A model generated the notes under the pieces. It was not told the DNA's origin, searched no databases, and worked only from the letters and a program-made list of their open reading frames with translations. The position numbers were made by a program, and so were the translations under genes. A stretch of 64,000 bases of DNA, from positions 33,744,226 through 33,808,225 of the forward strand of contig CM018052.1 in the NCBI GenBank assembly GCA_008638375.1, given 5' to 3'. Source of the DNA: Nyssa sinensis (lineage: Eukaryota > Streptophyta > Magnoliopsida > Cornales > Nyssaceae). This document shows positions 18,801 through 29,864 of the stretch, in pieces. Numbering within the stretch: position 1 is the stretch's first letter; each line of letters starts with the position of its first letter.

Positions 18801-19331
18801 ATCAGAGACACACAATTGTAAAGTCCTCAATCTACTAGTGGTCGTTGTTCGGAAATCACAGCAGTAATAAAATTCAAATTAACAAAGAGAAAACGAAAGC
18901 CTTTAAACGTTAGTGGAGAAATAAGTCCAAATGACAACAATCTGATCGCTAATCAACATTCAACATAACTTAGAGATAGAGGCACCACCCAATGCCAAAG
19001 TTATATGTATCTATGTGCATATACGACATATGTAGATATATATAGTGATAGAACTAGGAATTAGAAGTTACCCATTAGCGGAAGTTGTGTTGGTTGTCGA
19101 GGCAACATCTGAGGGAGCAGAGGACTGAGAGGCGAACGTTCTGCTTCCGTTGTGAGAATTCGAAGAACACCAGTACAAGTTTTTGTGATGATTTTTGACG
19201 ACACGGGTAGAAGCTAACGTGCGCGCCAGGGCAACAGGGGTGAAGAAGCTCCGACGATTCGACGTCCAAAGCAGCGACGACACCAAACCGTTGGTTAAGA
19301 TAGAAGCAAAACTGGCGGCACCAATCGTCAT
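12868..19331 (-). CDS. RPUS6: RNA pseudouridine synthase 6-like (RluA family), with in-frame stop
   Basis: RluA-type pseudouridine synthase, which isomerises uridine in RNA; RPUS6 relatives are predicted to be organellar. Eight exons in minus order: 19331-19072, 18047-17919, 17814-17560, 17474-17393, 15154-15039, 14947-14893, 14678-14567, 13684-13515, then the last exon 13140-12868, nine blocks in all. They would encode 483 residues. The N terminus is rich in Ser, Thr and Arg with little acid, like a transit peptide. The catalytic Asp275 sits in HQIDNCTEG, followed by VVLARTKEYC, and the C-terminal RluA motif GRTHQ-I-x-AQLAA spans the last splice junction. At 13,137-13,135 the codon that should be Arg (CGA) reads TGA, two codons into the last exon, cutting 89 residues. 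The rest of the frame is clean, so this is a recent lesion, an allele or a base error. Confidence 0.9.
13135..13137 (-). other. In-frame TGA in the HQI(R)AQL motif
   Basis: Reading the minus strand after the acceptor at 13,141, the codons are ATT TGA GCA CAA TTG. The conserved family motif needs Arg at the second position. CGA to TGA is the expected outcome of cytosine deamination at a CpG. Because the stop is in the last exon, nonsense-mediated decay would probably not remove the transcript. Confidence 0.85.
15360..16205. repeat. Decayed interspersed repeat in RPUS6 intron
   Basis: AT-rich non-coding sequence bounded by related phrases containing 'ggcctca' near 15,403 and 16,167. The left half has several imperfect repeats of a 'cccc-ataaaagtctaagc' motif (about 15,485-15,560). 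It is probably a non-autonomous DNA element or a decayed retroelement. No family could be assigned. Confidence 0.35.
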
Positions 19332-20995
19332 TTTTTTGGGGTTTATCGGCTGCTAACTGGAGACTCGGAAGTAGGGAGGGGACTTAAGAGTCACTTGACC
19401 GAGCTAGAGTTGGGAGTGGGCCGAGATCCCACAGCATATTGGGCTCAAAGTTGACTAATGGATTAGTATTGGGCCATAGGGCTCATATTGTTAAAAAAAA
19501 AAAAAGGGATGTATTCGGCTGGTCTGGCAGGAGGAAAAAAAAAAGGAAAGGGAATAAAATTAATTTAAAATGCCTAAAAAGGGAATTCATTGTGATGGGT
19601 CAGGCCTGTCCGAGCATGGCATGAGCCTGTTATGAAAAATGCTTTGGCCCGGCGTAGTATCACACCATGCCCATGCGCAGGACGAAAAAGAATTGGCCCA
19701 GCATGGCACCACACGACTCTCTCACGAGCCGCTCACCAGTACAACTAGCGCGAGCCTGTTTCAAGCACGTTAAACCACAACCCATTCACAGCTAAAATAG
19801 GAAAAAAATTATAGAAAAGAAATTGGATCAAACTGGGCCAGACACAGCATGAGAGTCGCCTGTGAAGGTGATTGTATGTGTTTTCAATGATATTTTGTTA
19901 TATGTCATAATATATATATATGATAAAATGTTATTTTGTGTCATAACAAACGTAATAAAATATTATTAGAAATATACACAGTTACATATTAGTGTTGGTA
20001 AAGTTTCAATGAAAAATGTCTCTTTAGAGCATCTCTAATAATATAACAAGAGATAAGTCAAATAAAATAACTATTAAAATGATTGTCATCAACCCTTATT
20101 TTTTTCATTCTAAGGGAGTCATTCCTGTATGCAAAATGCATCTAACTTATATGGAGATTAATATTTGCACCATTTGAAGAGAGAGAGAGGGCCAAAATTA
20201 GTAAAAATTTTAAGAGAAATAAATAAATAAGTTGGTGGGAAGAAAGAGAGATGAGAGATAAAAATATATTAAAACATAAATTGGATACTTATTTTGGATA
20301 TTTTTAAATATTTATCCCAAATCTTGTATTTTAAATGAACCAAGTCATATAATTAATATGTCATTAGCAACTCGTCACATCTTCAAGTACAATCACTGTC
20401 ACATTATTTAGAGCAACTCCGAGAAGGGATCCATTTTTTTACCCAAAAAATTAATTTGAATACTATTATAATATATATATATATATATATATACACCAAT
20501 GATTCCAAACATTATACATTAATTCAATGTTAGTATCCAAAAAAATATTTTTTTGATATTTTAATATATATTTTTTTTATCTCTTTCCATTAATCTATCA
20601 CTTTCTTTTTTTTAAAACTAATTTTTAAATCTTCTTTCTCGTGATATCCTTATTTACACCGACTTTTTACTATTTATGGCTAAAACCGAAATAAATACAA
20701 CAATAAATTTTATCTTACAGGACAAATAATGCTTAATTTAGAGCGAAAGTGAAATGATAGTAGTGACGCTTTCCCTAAATCCACTCCCAGAGTAACCGAG
20801 TATTAGGCAACCAAGTCAATGTCCGGACCGTATCATAATTTATCATCCATTGGATCCGTTTACGTACGTCACGGCGGCTGTATCTATAGAACTGTACGTG
20901 TCTATGCACCCTAGCTACAGTACCTCAGTCATCAACTGTTAGCGCTAGGAGATCAGACGAAGATTACTAAGGCACACTGGGGAGAGAATCCAGAG
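19332..20995. promoter_or_regulatory. Divergent intergenic region between RPUS6 and MAPDA
   Basis: The two flanking genes are transcribed away from this 1.66 kb region, which must hold both promoters. About 19,590-19,870 is a GC-richer repeat-like block. About 20,026-20,430 begins and ends with 'agagcatctct' and 'agagcaactcc', ends typical of a common plant MITE type. An AT dinucleotide run lies at 20,472-20,492. An ACGT-rich cluster with 'tacgtacgtcacgg' lies at about 20,861-20,874, some 125 bp before the MAPDA start, and could bind bZIP factors. Confidence 0.5.
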
Positions 20996-23806
20996 ATGGA
21001 TTGGTTGGTGGCGATGCCAAAGGTGGAACTACACGCCCACCTCAATGGCTCCATAAGAGACTCCACTCTACTGTATTCTCCTTCTTACTACTACTCAATT
21101 TTATACATCTATATAGGAGTATGATTTTAGGGTTTCACGCTCAGAAAGAGAAAAATTTTAGTTTAGAAAATTGTGTAGTTAATTTCTCTCATTTTTAGCG
21201 GAAAGAAAGAAAAAACAATATCATTCTTAGATCATACATATGTGGTTGATTTTGTATGCAGAGAATTTGCTAGAGTTTTGGGTGAAAAGGGCACCATAAA
21301 TTTCTCAGATGTAGAGCATGTTATCCTGAAAAGTATGCCCATTTTCTCTCTCGATTTGACAGTACTTTCCATAATTCTTATTGAAACTTATTGATAAAAC
21401 TCTTCTTATCTCTAATGTAGGCGACCGTTCACTTCGCGAGGTGTTCAAGTTGTTTGATCTGATTCATATTCTTACTACCGACCACAAAACCGTTACTAGA
21501 ATTACCAAAGAAGTATAATAACACCCCTATTTAACAACACATTGTACTAAATTGCTTAAATACTAATTGGGCATCTCCTTTCCTCGTGAAATAGGTTGTT
21601 GAGGATTTCGCGGCTGAGAATGTTGTTTATCTGGAGTTAAGAACAACTCCAAAGGTACTTAAATTTTGTTGTGAAATTTTCTTTTCTTGCTGAAGATTTC
21701 TATTAAGATTTTGTACTAATTTGTTTGACAATAGCAATTTTGATATTTATGGAATGGTTATTATCTGGAGTTAAGAACAACTCCAAAGGTACTTAAATTG
21801 TGTTGTGAAAATTTATTTTCTTGCTGAGGATTTTCTATTAAGATTTTGTACTAATTTGTGTGACAATAGAAATTTTGATATTTATGGAATGGTGATTATC
21901 AATTTCTTTTGCTACTTTAGTATGGGTTTTTAGTGCAGGGCATTGGTTTGTATAGCATTGCTCCCAAGTTATTGCATTGGGTCAGATTAAGCCATGGAAC
22001 GGTTTGGATTGATAGAGAAACTGATGGGTTTTTTTTATTGTATACAGAGGAATGATTCTATAGGGATGAGCAAGCACTCTTACATGGATGCAGTGATTGA
22101 GGGTTTGAGGTCCATCAATACAGTTGATGTTGATTTTGCTCCTCATAAATTGTGCGAGGGAAGTTCGCATATGAATGACATGAGTAATGGAACCGTAAGA
22201 AAGAAGATATATGTTAGACTTCTACTCAGCATTGACCGCCGTGAGACTACTGAAGCTGCAATGGAAACTGTGAGTGAAGTGTGATCTACACTGATATTTT
22301 AAGGTTGTATGCTATTCAATGGCTAAGACTTTAAATTTCTGTTGCCCTGCCATTTAAAGGTTAAGCTTGCACTGGAAATGAGAGATTTGGGGGTAGTGGG
22401 TATTGATCTTTCTGGCAATCCTATTGTGGGTGAATGGTACTTCTTAATCTATATAATGCATGTCTTCTCTTTCATTTTCTATAGAGGCCTTATATACCTG
22501 ACTTAGCTTCCATTGCAGGAGCACATTTTTTCCAGCTTTAAAGTTTGCAAGGGAACAAGGACTTTCAATTACTCTTCACTGTGGAGAGGTGCATTTGTCA
22601 TTCTAAGTGCCTGCCTCTTTTTCTAATTTGTGTTCTCAATTACAACTGGAATTGCCCTGACTAGTTTATTTTCATAACTTAGTGCTTGTAGGTACCCAAT
22701 AAAAAGGAAATCCAAGCAATGTTAGACTTCCTGCCTGGGAGGATTGGCCATGCTTGTTTCTTTGAGGAGGAAGAAATGGGAAAGTTGAAATCATCCAAGA
22801 TTCCGGTTTGCATATTTATGGCCATTCTTTTACTTAATATGAATATTCTTCTTTTGCAACTGTTCATTATAAATGCTCCGGGGAAGGCAATATGTTACTG
22901 GTTGAGAAAGTCCAATCCATGCTTATCTTATAGATGACTGGTTAGATTGGTTTTGTCCATCTGAGGATGTGGAGATGGAATTTTGATCAGCTCGCAATTA
23001 GGTTTTCCTGTTAGTAGCTGGTTTCTCTGTTTGAATATATGCAATTAGGGATGTTCCCTTTCACCTATCTAGAATATAATACAATTATCTATAGTGTGCA
23101 ATAATGTTTTTGTATTCTCTCAAATATATATAATATAATCATTTGCCAAAATTTTGGCTGTTTTAGTGTTATTTTTATCCAGCTAAACTTTTTCACCATT
23201 GCCATTTCACATCCTTGCAGGTAGAGATTTGCTTGACATCCAACATCCGGACTGCATCAATTGCTTCCATAGATGTTCATCATTTTGGTTGGGTTTTCTA
23301 TTTCTGTCTGATTTTTTTTCCCTTTCCTGTTGTGTTTAAGTTGATAGAAATGTTTAAGTTCACTTGACTATCTGTCCTTAATAAAATTTTGATAAAATTT
23401 CGGTGGTGATTATAGCACATATTTCTATTTGTTATAGATTGATTTCATGACTCTTATGTAATACTGTTGTGTTGCCATTGCAGCTGATTTGTATAATGCA
23501 AAACATCCGATAGTCCTGTGCACTGATGATGCAGGGGTGTTCTCTACCAGTCTTTCTGGGGAGTACAGCCTTGCATCTTCGGCATTTGGTAAGTCTTATC
23601 TTCCCCAATGCATATGAATAAAATATAGATTCATTTGCGTATCATCACTAATTTTTGTTTCATTCGTCAATTACCAAGATCTTGGTAAAAAGGAAATGTT
23701 TCAACTGGCGAGGAATACCACCGAATTAATATTCGCTGATGATGAGGTGAAGCAAGAAGTGCGAGAGATTTTTGAGTCAGCTGCAAGGAAACTGGATTAC
23801 AACTAG
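20996..23806 (+). CDS. MAPDA: N6-methyl-AMP deaminase (adenosine deaminase-like)
   Basis: Cytosolic purine salvage enzyme of the adenosine deaminase-like group, which converts N6-methyl-AMP from m6A RNA turnover to IMP. Eleven exons in phase: 20996-21072, 21262-21332, 21421-21512, 21595-21654, 22048-22269, 22360-22436, 22519-22588, 22692-22805, 23221-23287, 23484-23588, 23679-23806. They give 360 residues, the usual family length. Zinc and catalytic residues are visible: His13 and His15 (ELHAHLNGS), His220 and Glu223 (LHCGE), His243 (RIGHACFF) and Asp298 (CTDDAGVFS). The start at 20,996 gives the expected [15 protein letters not shown] start. No defect was seen. Intron 4 contains a duplicated piece of exon 4. 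A polyadenylation signal AATAAA lies near 24,096. Confidence 0.95.
21627..21900 (+). repeat. 134 bp tandem duplication of exon 4 end and intron 4
   Basis: The 3' half of MAPDA exon 4 with its splice donor and downstream intron (from 21,627) is repeated from 21,761 with a period of 134 bp and few differences. The second copy carries the donor context CCAAAG|GTACTT at 21,789 but has no acceptor before it. Confidence 0.93.
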
Positions 23807-25495
23807 AATTGCATTTGAGGAGCAAGGACCTCTTTAGTTGTATGGCCGTATTTAGGGTGGCTTTGTACCTTCAGGGGCGAATGTTTCATAGGAATTGCAG
23901 GACACTATTTGCAAGGGTTATTAAATTCTTGTGCAAGGTCAGCACTGTAATCAGTGTTTCTCTCTGTTAAAAAGTGCAGAAAACACTAATGTACTTTTAT
24001 CAGGTAATCTTGCTAACTACATGGTGCCTGATTTGGGTATTGGTGTATGGTTATTTCGTACTGCTTTTGGCAACTCATTACCTGTCTCAACTTTTAATAA
24101 AAACAGAAATTGAGCAAAACTAGGCCTTAACACTGTTGAATGGTGAATTTATCACTGTTTCCTTGAGATGCCATGTCATCAATATTCATTTTTATCATAT
24201 GACCTGCTCAAAGCGTGTTGACTATCAACTTCTCCAGATTTCTTGGAAATAATATAAGGTGGTTGTTTTGGATGCCTTTGTTGCTGCTGATGCTATGATG
24301 ACTGGACTGCTGGAGCTGGTTTTCCAGTTTTAGTGTGTTTTGACCTCCCCTGGAAGGTGCAGTTTCTGTGGTCTGTCGGATGTCATGTTAAAGGGATGTT
24401 TATTCTAGTGTTGCTGTTGGGTTATATATGCCTTCACTGATGCTGCTGGTAGTTTTGTTGTAGCTGAATCTCTGCTGCTGCAAGCTGCTGAAAGTAAACT
24501 TTTTGCTGCTAATGCTGCTAGTTTATTCTTGATTGATGAGGTCTGGCTTTGTTTGCCTATGCTTCTACTGCCGCTGGCTTTGGCTGGTTTATTGACTCAA
24601 GTTTCTGGAAGTATGGTGCGATGGATATTGTTAGTTTTGTTTAGCTGGTGGGTTGTGCTCTGTCTTGTGTTTAGCAGGCTCCGCTTGTTTGGTTGATTGT
24701 AGAATTGTGTGTTGTTACTGTGTTTTTTTTCTATAAAATTTATTCCTATCAAAATAATTCATTGTTAGGCAGCATATGAATATGCTAGGTAGCATGTATT
24801 GTTGCATTAATTTGAATTAAAAAAAAAAAAAAGACCTACAACATACATTTTGAAGTCTATTTATGGCTTCATTTGTTTATGTTTTCAAAAACAGATTTTT
24901 AATTTCAAAACGCGAGATACGTGTTTGACAAATTATTAATTTTAATTTTTTTAATTTTTTTTAATTTATATTATCATATTTAAATGTATTTTTACAATTT
25001 TTAAAAAATTAATTATAAAATTTTTAAAAATATTTTTTAAAAAATTATATCTGAATCATTATTCAAATGTAATTTAATTTTCTCTCTTTTTAAGTATACA
25101 TTCCAAAGTCATCAACATACTGAATTTTATATCATTTTCTTGGGACCTTGGCAATCTTAAGAACGACAGGAAAAATGGTAAAAAAATTAAAAAAAAAATG
25201 AATGACTTCATTCAAAATAATGAAATTTTAAATTTTTTAGTATTAAACTATTATGTAAATTGAGGCCAAAAGATTTTTTTTAATAAAAGAAACGGAAATC
25301 TTTTGCTCATAGAAATTGTAAACCCCAATGTACGTTCTAAAGCTCTTTTTTTTAATCACTTTTTGATAAAGGTCAAAAATTTATTGATAACGAAAAGGAT
25401 AGTTGAAAAGGATCAAAAGGAAAACAGCAACCAACTTAAAGCAGCATCTAAATTGTTGAATACGCAAGGATCGAGATCCTATTTAACATTAACAA

Positions 25496-25531
<36 letters not shown>

Positions 25532-26460
25532 AATACACAGTGACCCTCAATTTATGAATATACATAGACGGAAATATCAATCAACATCGATTTCAATTTT
25601 TAGTTGGCTTATTCGATAAATTCAATAACTAGAATTCTCTAATTTGTCCCTTTCAAATTTTATTTAATATTCATGATTTATATTTTTTTTTATGGTAATT
25701 AAGACAATTCAATTGGCATGAATAAATTATTGGACTCCAACAAAGTCTTAGACCCACCGACATATTTGATGTTAAAACAAATTATAAATACTTAGAATAT
25801 ATAGAAGGTCCTCCCGTTAAATCTAATTCTTAAAATTCCCAAAAGAGGTGTTTACCCAAAAAAAATAAAAAAAAAAATATTGATATATATATATATATAT
25901 ATTTATAATCTATGTACTATGGGTTCATTATTTGGAGTTGCATATATGTGATGTAATTTTCTATGGTCATGATTGAAAATGGAAACTTTGGAGTGTTAAA
26001 TATGGAGCCAACGAAAAACAATAAAGCAATTTTTTTTGTTTAAAAATAATATCATTCTTTTTTTACTTTATTCCCTTATAATTACGATCGACTCAACCTC
26101 CCACACCGCTATATCTTAATTTAATGAAATCAAGTTTTCCCTTGGAAGGGTGTAAATATTTAACGAAGAGATTTAAAACAGGAGATAAATTTGTTTGAAA
26201 TAATATATTTTGAGCATAATTTTTTGATTATTTTTCAATTAAAATTAAAGTGGGTTTCATACATTAATTTTGGTGGGTTTATATGAAAATATGTTTTTCT
26301 CTATAAAGAGATTAAGATCATGTATTGGGTTACTCTAAACTATTAAAGAATGAATGAGAAATTGTCTCCAAATATCATAACTTGAAAATGATAACGAAAG
26401 CTTAAAACTTGTGAAAAGTTTGTTTCTCACATAGGATAGGTACAGGGCTTTTAAAGAGTA
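23807..26460. other. Intergenic, AT-rich with repeats
   Basis: Contains the MAPDA 3' UTR to about 24,110, then a non-coding block at 24,240-24,780 rich in GCTG that could be an untranslated end of a retroelement. An AT-rich MITE-like repeat follows at 24,865-25,075, with AT runs near 25,500-25,528 and 25,882-25,900. No gene was seen. Confidence 0.55.
24865..25075 (-). repeat. AT-rich MITE-like element, copy A
   Basis: The sequence from 'ggcttcatttgtttatg' to 'attcaaatgtaattt' is the inverted counterpart of 34,631-34,823. Both share the blocks read as 'catttggatagtgattcagat' and 'aaaacataaacaaa' on one strand. It is non-coding with weak inverted termini. Confidence 0.65.
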
Positions 26461-26499
26461 CATATATATATATATAATTACCTTTAAAGAAGGTTAGGG

Positions 26500-27870
26500 T
26501 CCTTAGGGGCACCCAAATTTTATAAAAGGGGAAGGTCTAGCACATGCTTTGTTTATCACACACGACACACCCCGCCCCCGTCTGGCACCGAATTGGGTCA
26601 GGTTTAGGCCTTGGCCTGTTATATATATATATATATATTGAGAAAAATTTATTTAAATAATTTTTTTAAAAATGTCGTCGTTTCTGTTACTATTAGAAGT
26701 AGGCACATGCTTGGAAGGAGAGGATCTAGCATATGCTTGATTCACCACACACAACACACCCCGCTCCCGTCTAGCACCGAATCGGATTGGGTTTGGGCCT
26801 TGGCCTGCTATATATATCTTTTTGGAAAAAAAAAATTTTTGAAACTCTGTCGTTTTTGTTATTGTTAGAAATAGGCACATGCTTAGTTCACCACACACCC
26901 CCGCTCTCATCTGGCATCGAACCAAGTCGGGTTTGGGCCTTGGCTTATTGTATATATATCTTTTTGAAAAAATTTTATTTAAATAATTTTTTAAAACACT
27001 TTCGTTTCTGTTAGAAATATAATTCAAAACGTTGTCATTTAGTTACAGGTTAATTAAATCCAACGTTGTCATTTTGCAATTGCGTTTGGTTTTGGTTTAA
27101 ATCCAAAACAACGTCGTTTTGCAATTATCTTTAGTTTTAATTTTGCCTGAACTGGGGCGAGTTTGGCAAGGGGAGGACCTAGCATATGCTTGGTTCACCA
27201 CACACTCCGTCCTTGTCCCATCCCGTACCGAACTGGGTTAAGTTTGGGTTTTAACCTGCTGTATATATATCTTTTTGAAAAAAAAATCATTTAAATAATT
27301 TTTTAAAATGATGTCGTTTCTGTTACCGTTAGAAACTGTCAAAAACGTTGTTATTTAGTTACCAAGTTAATTAAATCTAATGCTGTCACTTTGCGATTGC
27401 GTTTGGTTTTGGTTTAAATCCAAAACGAGGTCGTTTTATGATTCCATTTAGTCTGAATTTTGACTGAACTGGGTTAGGTTTAGGCAAATGGAGGACCTAG
27501 TTTAGTTTTGGTTTAAATCCAAAACGATGTCTTTTATTATTACCTTTTGTTTGAATTTTGATTGAATCGAGTCGAGTTTGGATAAGGGGAGACCTAACAC
27601 GTGCTTGATTCACCACACAACCCATCCCCATTCCATACCAAACTGAGTCGAGTTTCGGTTTTAGCTTGCTGTATATATATCTTTTAGGAAAAACTTATTT
27701 AAATAATTTTTCGAAACGCTGTCATTTCTGTTATTATTAGAAACAGTCCAAAACGTTGTTGTTTAGATACCAGGTTAATTAAATCTAACGTTATCATTTG
27801 TTTTTTTTTATTTTAAATTCAAAACGACGTCGTTTTGCGGTTACATTTGGTTTGAATTTTGACTGAATAT
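26500..27870. repeat. Degenerate tandem array with ACGACGTCGT palindromes
   Basis: A head module ('tagcacatgctt...caccacacac...ccgaa...gggtttgggccttggcctg...tatatat') recurs at about 26,536, 26,727, 26,872, 27,176 and 27,590. The closer units are 150-190 bp. The wider ones, 300-410 bp, add a block with 'ttaattaaatct' and a palindrome. The 16 bp palindrome AAAACGACGTCGTTTT is perfect at 27,821-27,836, with one-mismatch versions at 27,105 and 27,422 and a weaker one at 27,521. There is no coding potential. Confidence 0.85.
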
Positions 27871-29096
27871 GTGTTTTCTTTGTTGGGGGCGACTATATTT
27901 ATTCACCATGAACAGACACAACCGAATTTCATTCCTATACCAAACAAACACGTAGGAATCTATATAAACACTACTAAACTTAACATTCATTCATCGAATT
28001 TTTCATATATTTTGTGCGTCAGTAATTTATATAGTTTAAAAGAGTTCAAGTCATTGTCTTGGTTTATCAGACACGCAGTTAAAGTGTTTTATATTTGTGT
28101 GTATTCGATCATTGTATCTTGATAAACGTATGAGTAAAATCTCGTAAGCACTACTGCGAAAGCCATAATCCATCTTAAAGACTTTGTGTAAAACACAACC
28201 CTTAATCACTGTTTCAGTTTCTGCAAAATTTTGAAGTATTGTAATTTATGTTTCCATTACTATGTTCTTATATTGTAAAATTGTTTTCTATTTTTCAGTT
28301 TTATTTTCTGGTTTAGAAAGATTTCTTATACTGCTTTGTTTGAAAAAAAAATATTTCCTGTATTTTTATTTTTATTTTTTCAAAGAATAAATTATTATTT
28401 CATAAAATAATTTCTATCTTACTATTAAAACTGATTTATAAAACTTGACTAACAAAATTTTTACTAATTTAAAGAGAAAAGAAAAGATGTAAAATAGTAC
28501 TAAAATCTTTCGTTTTGATTTTTATAAAATAAAAAATATTTACAAAATAAAGAATAAAAGACAGTCATGAAGCTTATTTATTTTTATCACTCTACTTTTC
28601 GAGAGATTTGAAAATATTTCGCTTGATGAAATTTTAAATTTTTTTTTTTAAATATAACCTTAAATGCATGTAAATATTCGTAATTATAAACAAAAACACG
28701 ATTGAGCGCAACGTTAAGTCTTGAAGCAGAACGATGTCGTATTATAGTGAAAATCAAAGACGGAGTCGAATTGACGCGTCGTCGTATTAGTTGTCTTGCT
28801 CGTTCAAACAATGCGGATACAATTATCAACTATAAAATGAGAACAGAAGGTGCAGTTTCAAATGCCTGATGCTTATTTTCCAACTACAAATCTCTCTCTT
28901 TCACGCTCTCTTTCTCTCTCTTCAGAATATGTAGCGCTAATCCCCCTACTAATGTCAGAAACAATTTGTCTCTGTTAAACCCTAAGTTGTTTCGCATGAA
29001 ATTGAGTAATTTTTAATAGAATTGTTGATTTACATTTTATTTAATTGAGTTTGATCAGATCGTTCATTGTGACAAAACCCTTCAAATTCTTTCCCC
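27871..29096. other. Upstream region of phospholipase A I
   Basis: No open gene. It is AT-rich, with a CT-rich stretch at 28,890-28,922 and a probable 5' leader up to the start codon at 29,097. The part around 27,900-28,200 reads like a retroelement LTR end but has no decisive motif. Confidence 0.45.
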
Positions 29097-29821
29097 ATGT
29101 CTTGGGGATTGGGTTGGAAGCGACCATCTGAGATTTTCCATCTAACGTTAAACTACGGCACTGATGAAATTGTGGACGATCGCAGCCCAAGATCTACCTC
29201 GTCGCCTTTGTCGAACTCGTCGCCTTTGTCGACTTCGTCGCCATCAGCATCGTCGCAAGATCAAGAACTGGGGTTTAGAATTGATCTTGATTGGTCGGCC
29301 GGTGATGACGAAGATCAGGTGGCGTTGAGGCTCCAATCGCAGCTGATGGTGGCTCTGCCTTTGCCGCAAGACACTGTGGTTCTCGAATTGAAATCATCAT
29401 CATCGGAGGAGGAGGGCAATGTGGGTGTGGATATGAAGATTGTGAAGCGGAGAGAGCCGCTTAGAGCACTGACGATGTCGAAGGCGGGCGGGTCGGGCCA
29501 GCAGAGTGACGGAATTGGGGTTCTGACGAGGCTGTTGAGATCGGATTTCGCAACACCGGCGGCGTCTGGTGTTGGGGATGGGGTGCTGGGTTATGCCGAT
29601 CATTGGAAGAGCGTCACTGTGCTTAGCCTCTGTGGTTGTGGCCTGTCGGTGAGTGTTTCCATCTATATTTATTATTTTTTCAATTTTTAAATTTGATTTT
29701 AGTAAAATGAAATACTCAAGTTGGGGAATCCAAGTTATTGCATTGCATGTAGGATAATGAAAAACATATTTGCATCTTGTTTGCGGGTGTTATTTTTGTA
29801 CAATCATCACTATAACCAAAC

Positions 29822-29864
<43 letters not shown>

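Noticed and set aside
12868..19331. Explaining the RPUS6 TGA by RNA editing
   Set aside because: The gene is nuclear and would need U-to-C editing, which is known from organelles of some lower plants and not from nuclear mRNAs of angiosperms.
26653..27027. Minus-strand frame of 124 residues in the tandem array
   Set aside because: It repeats with the array units, matches no known domain and has biased composition from the repeat itself.
27871..28200. Possible LTR of an additional retrotransposon
   Set aside because: No TG...CA ends, primer site or partner LTR could be identified.
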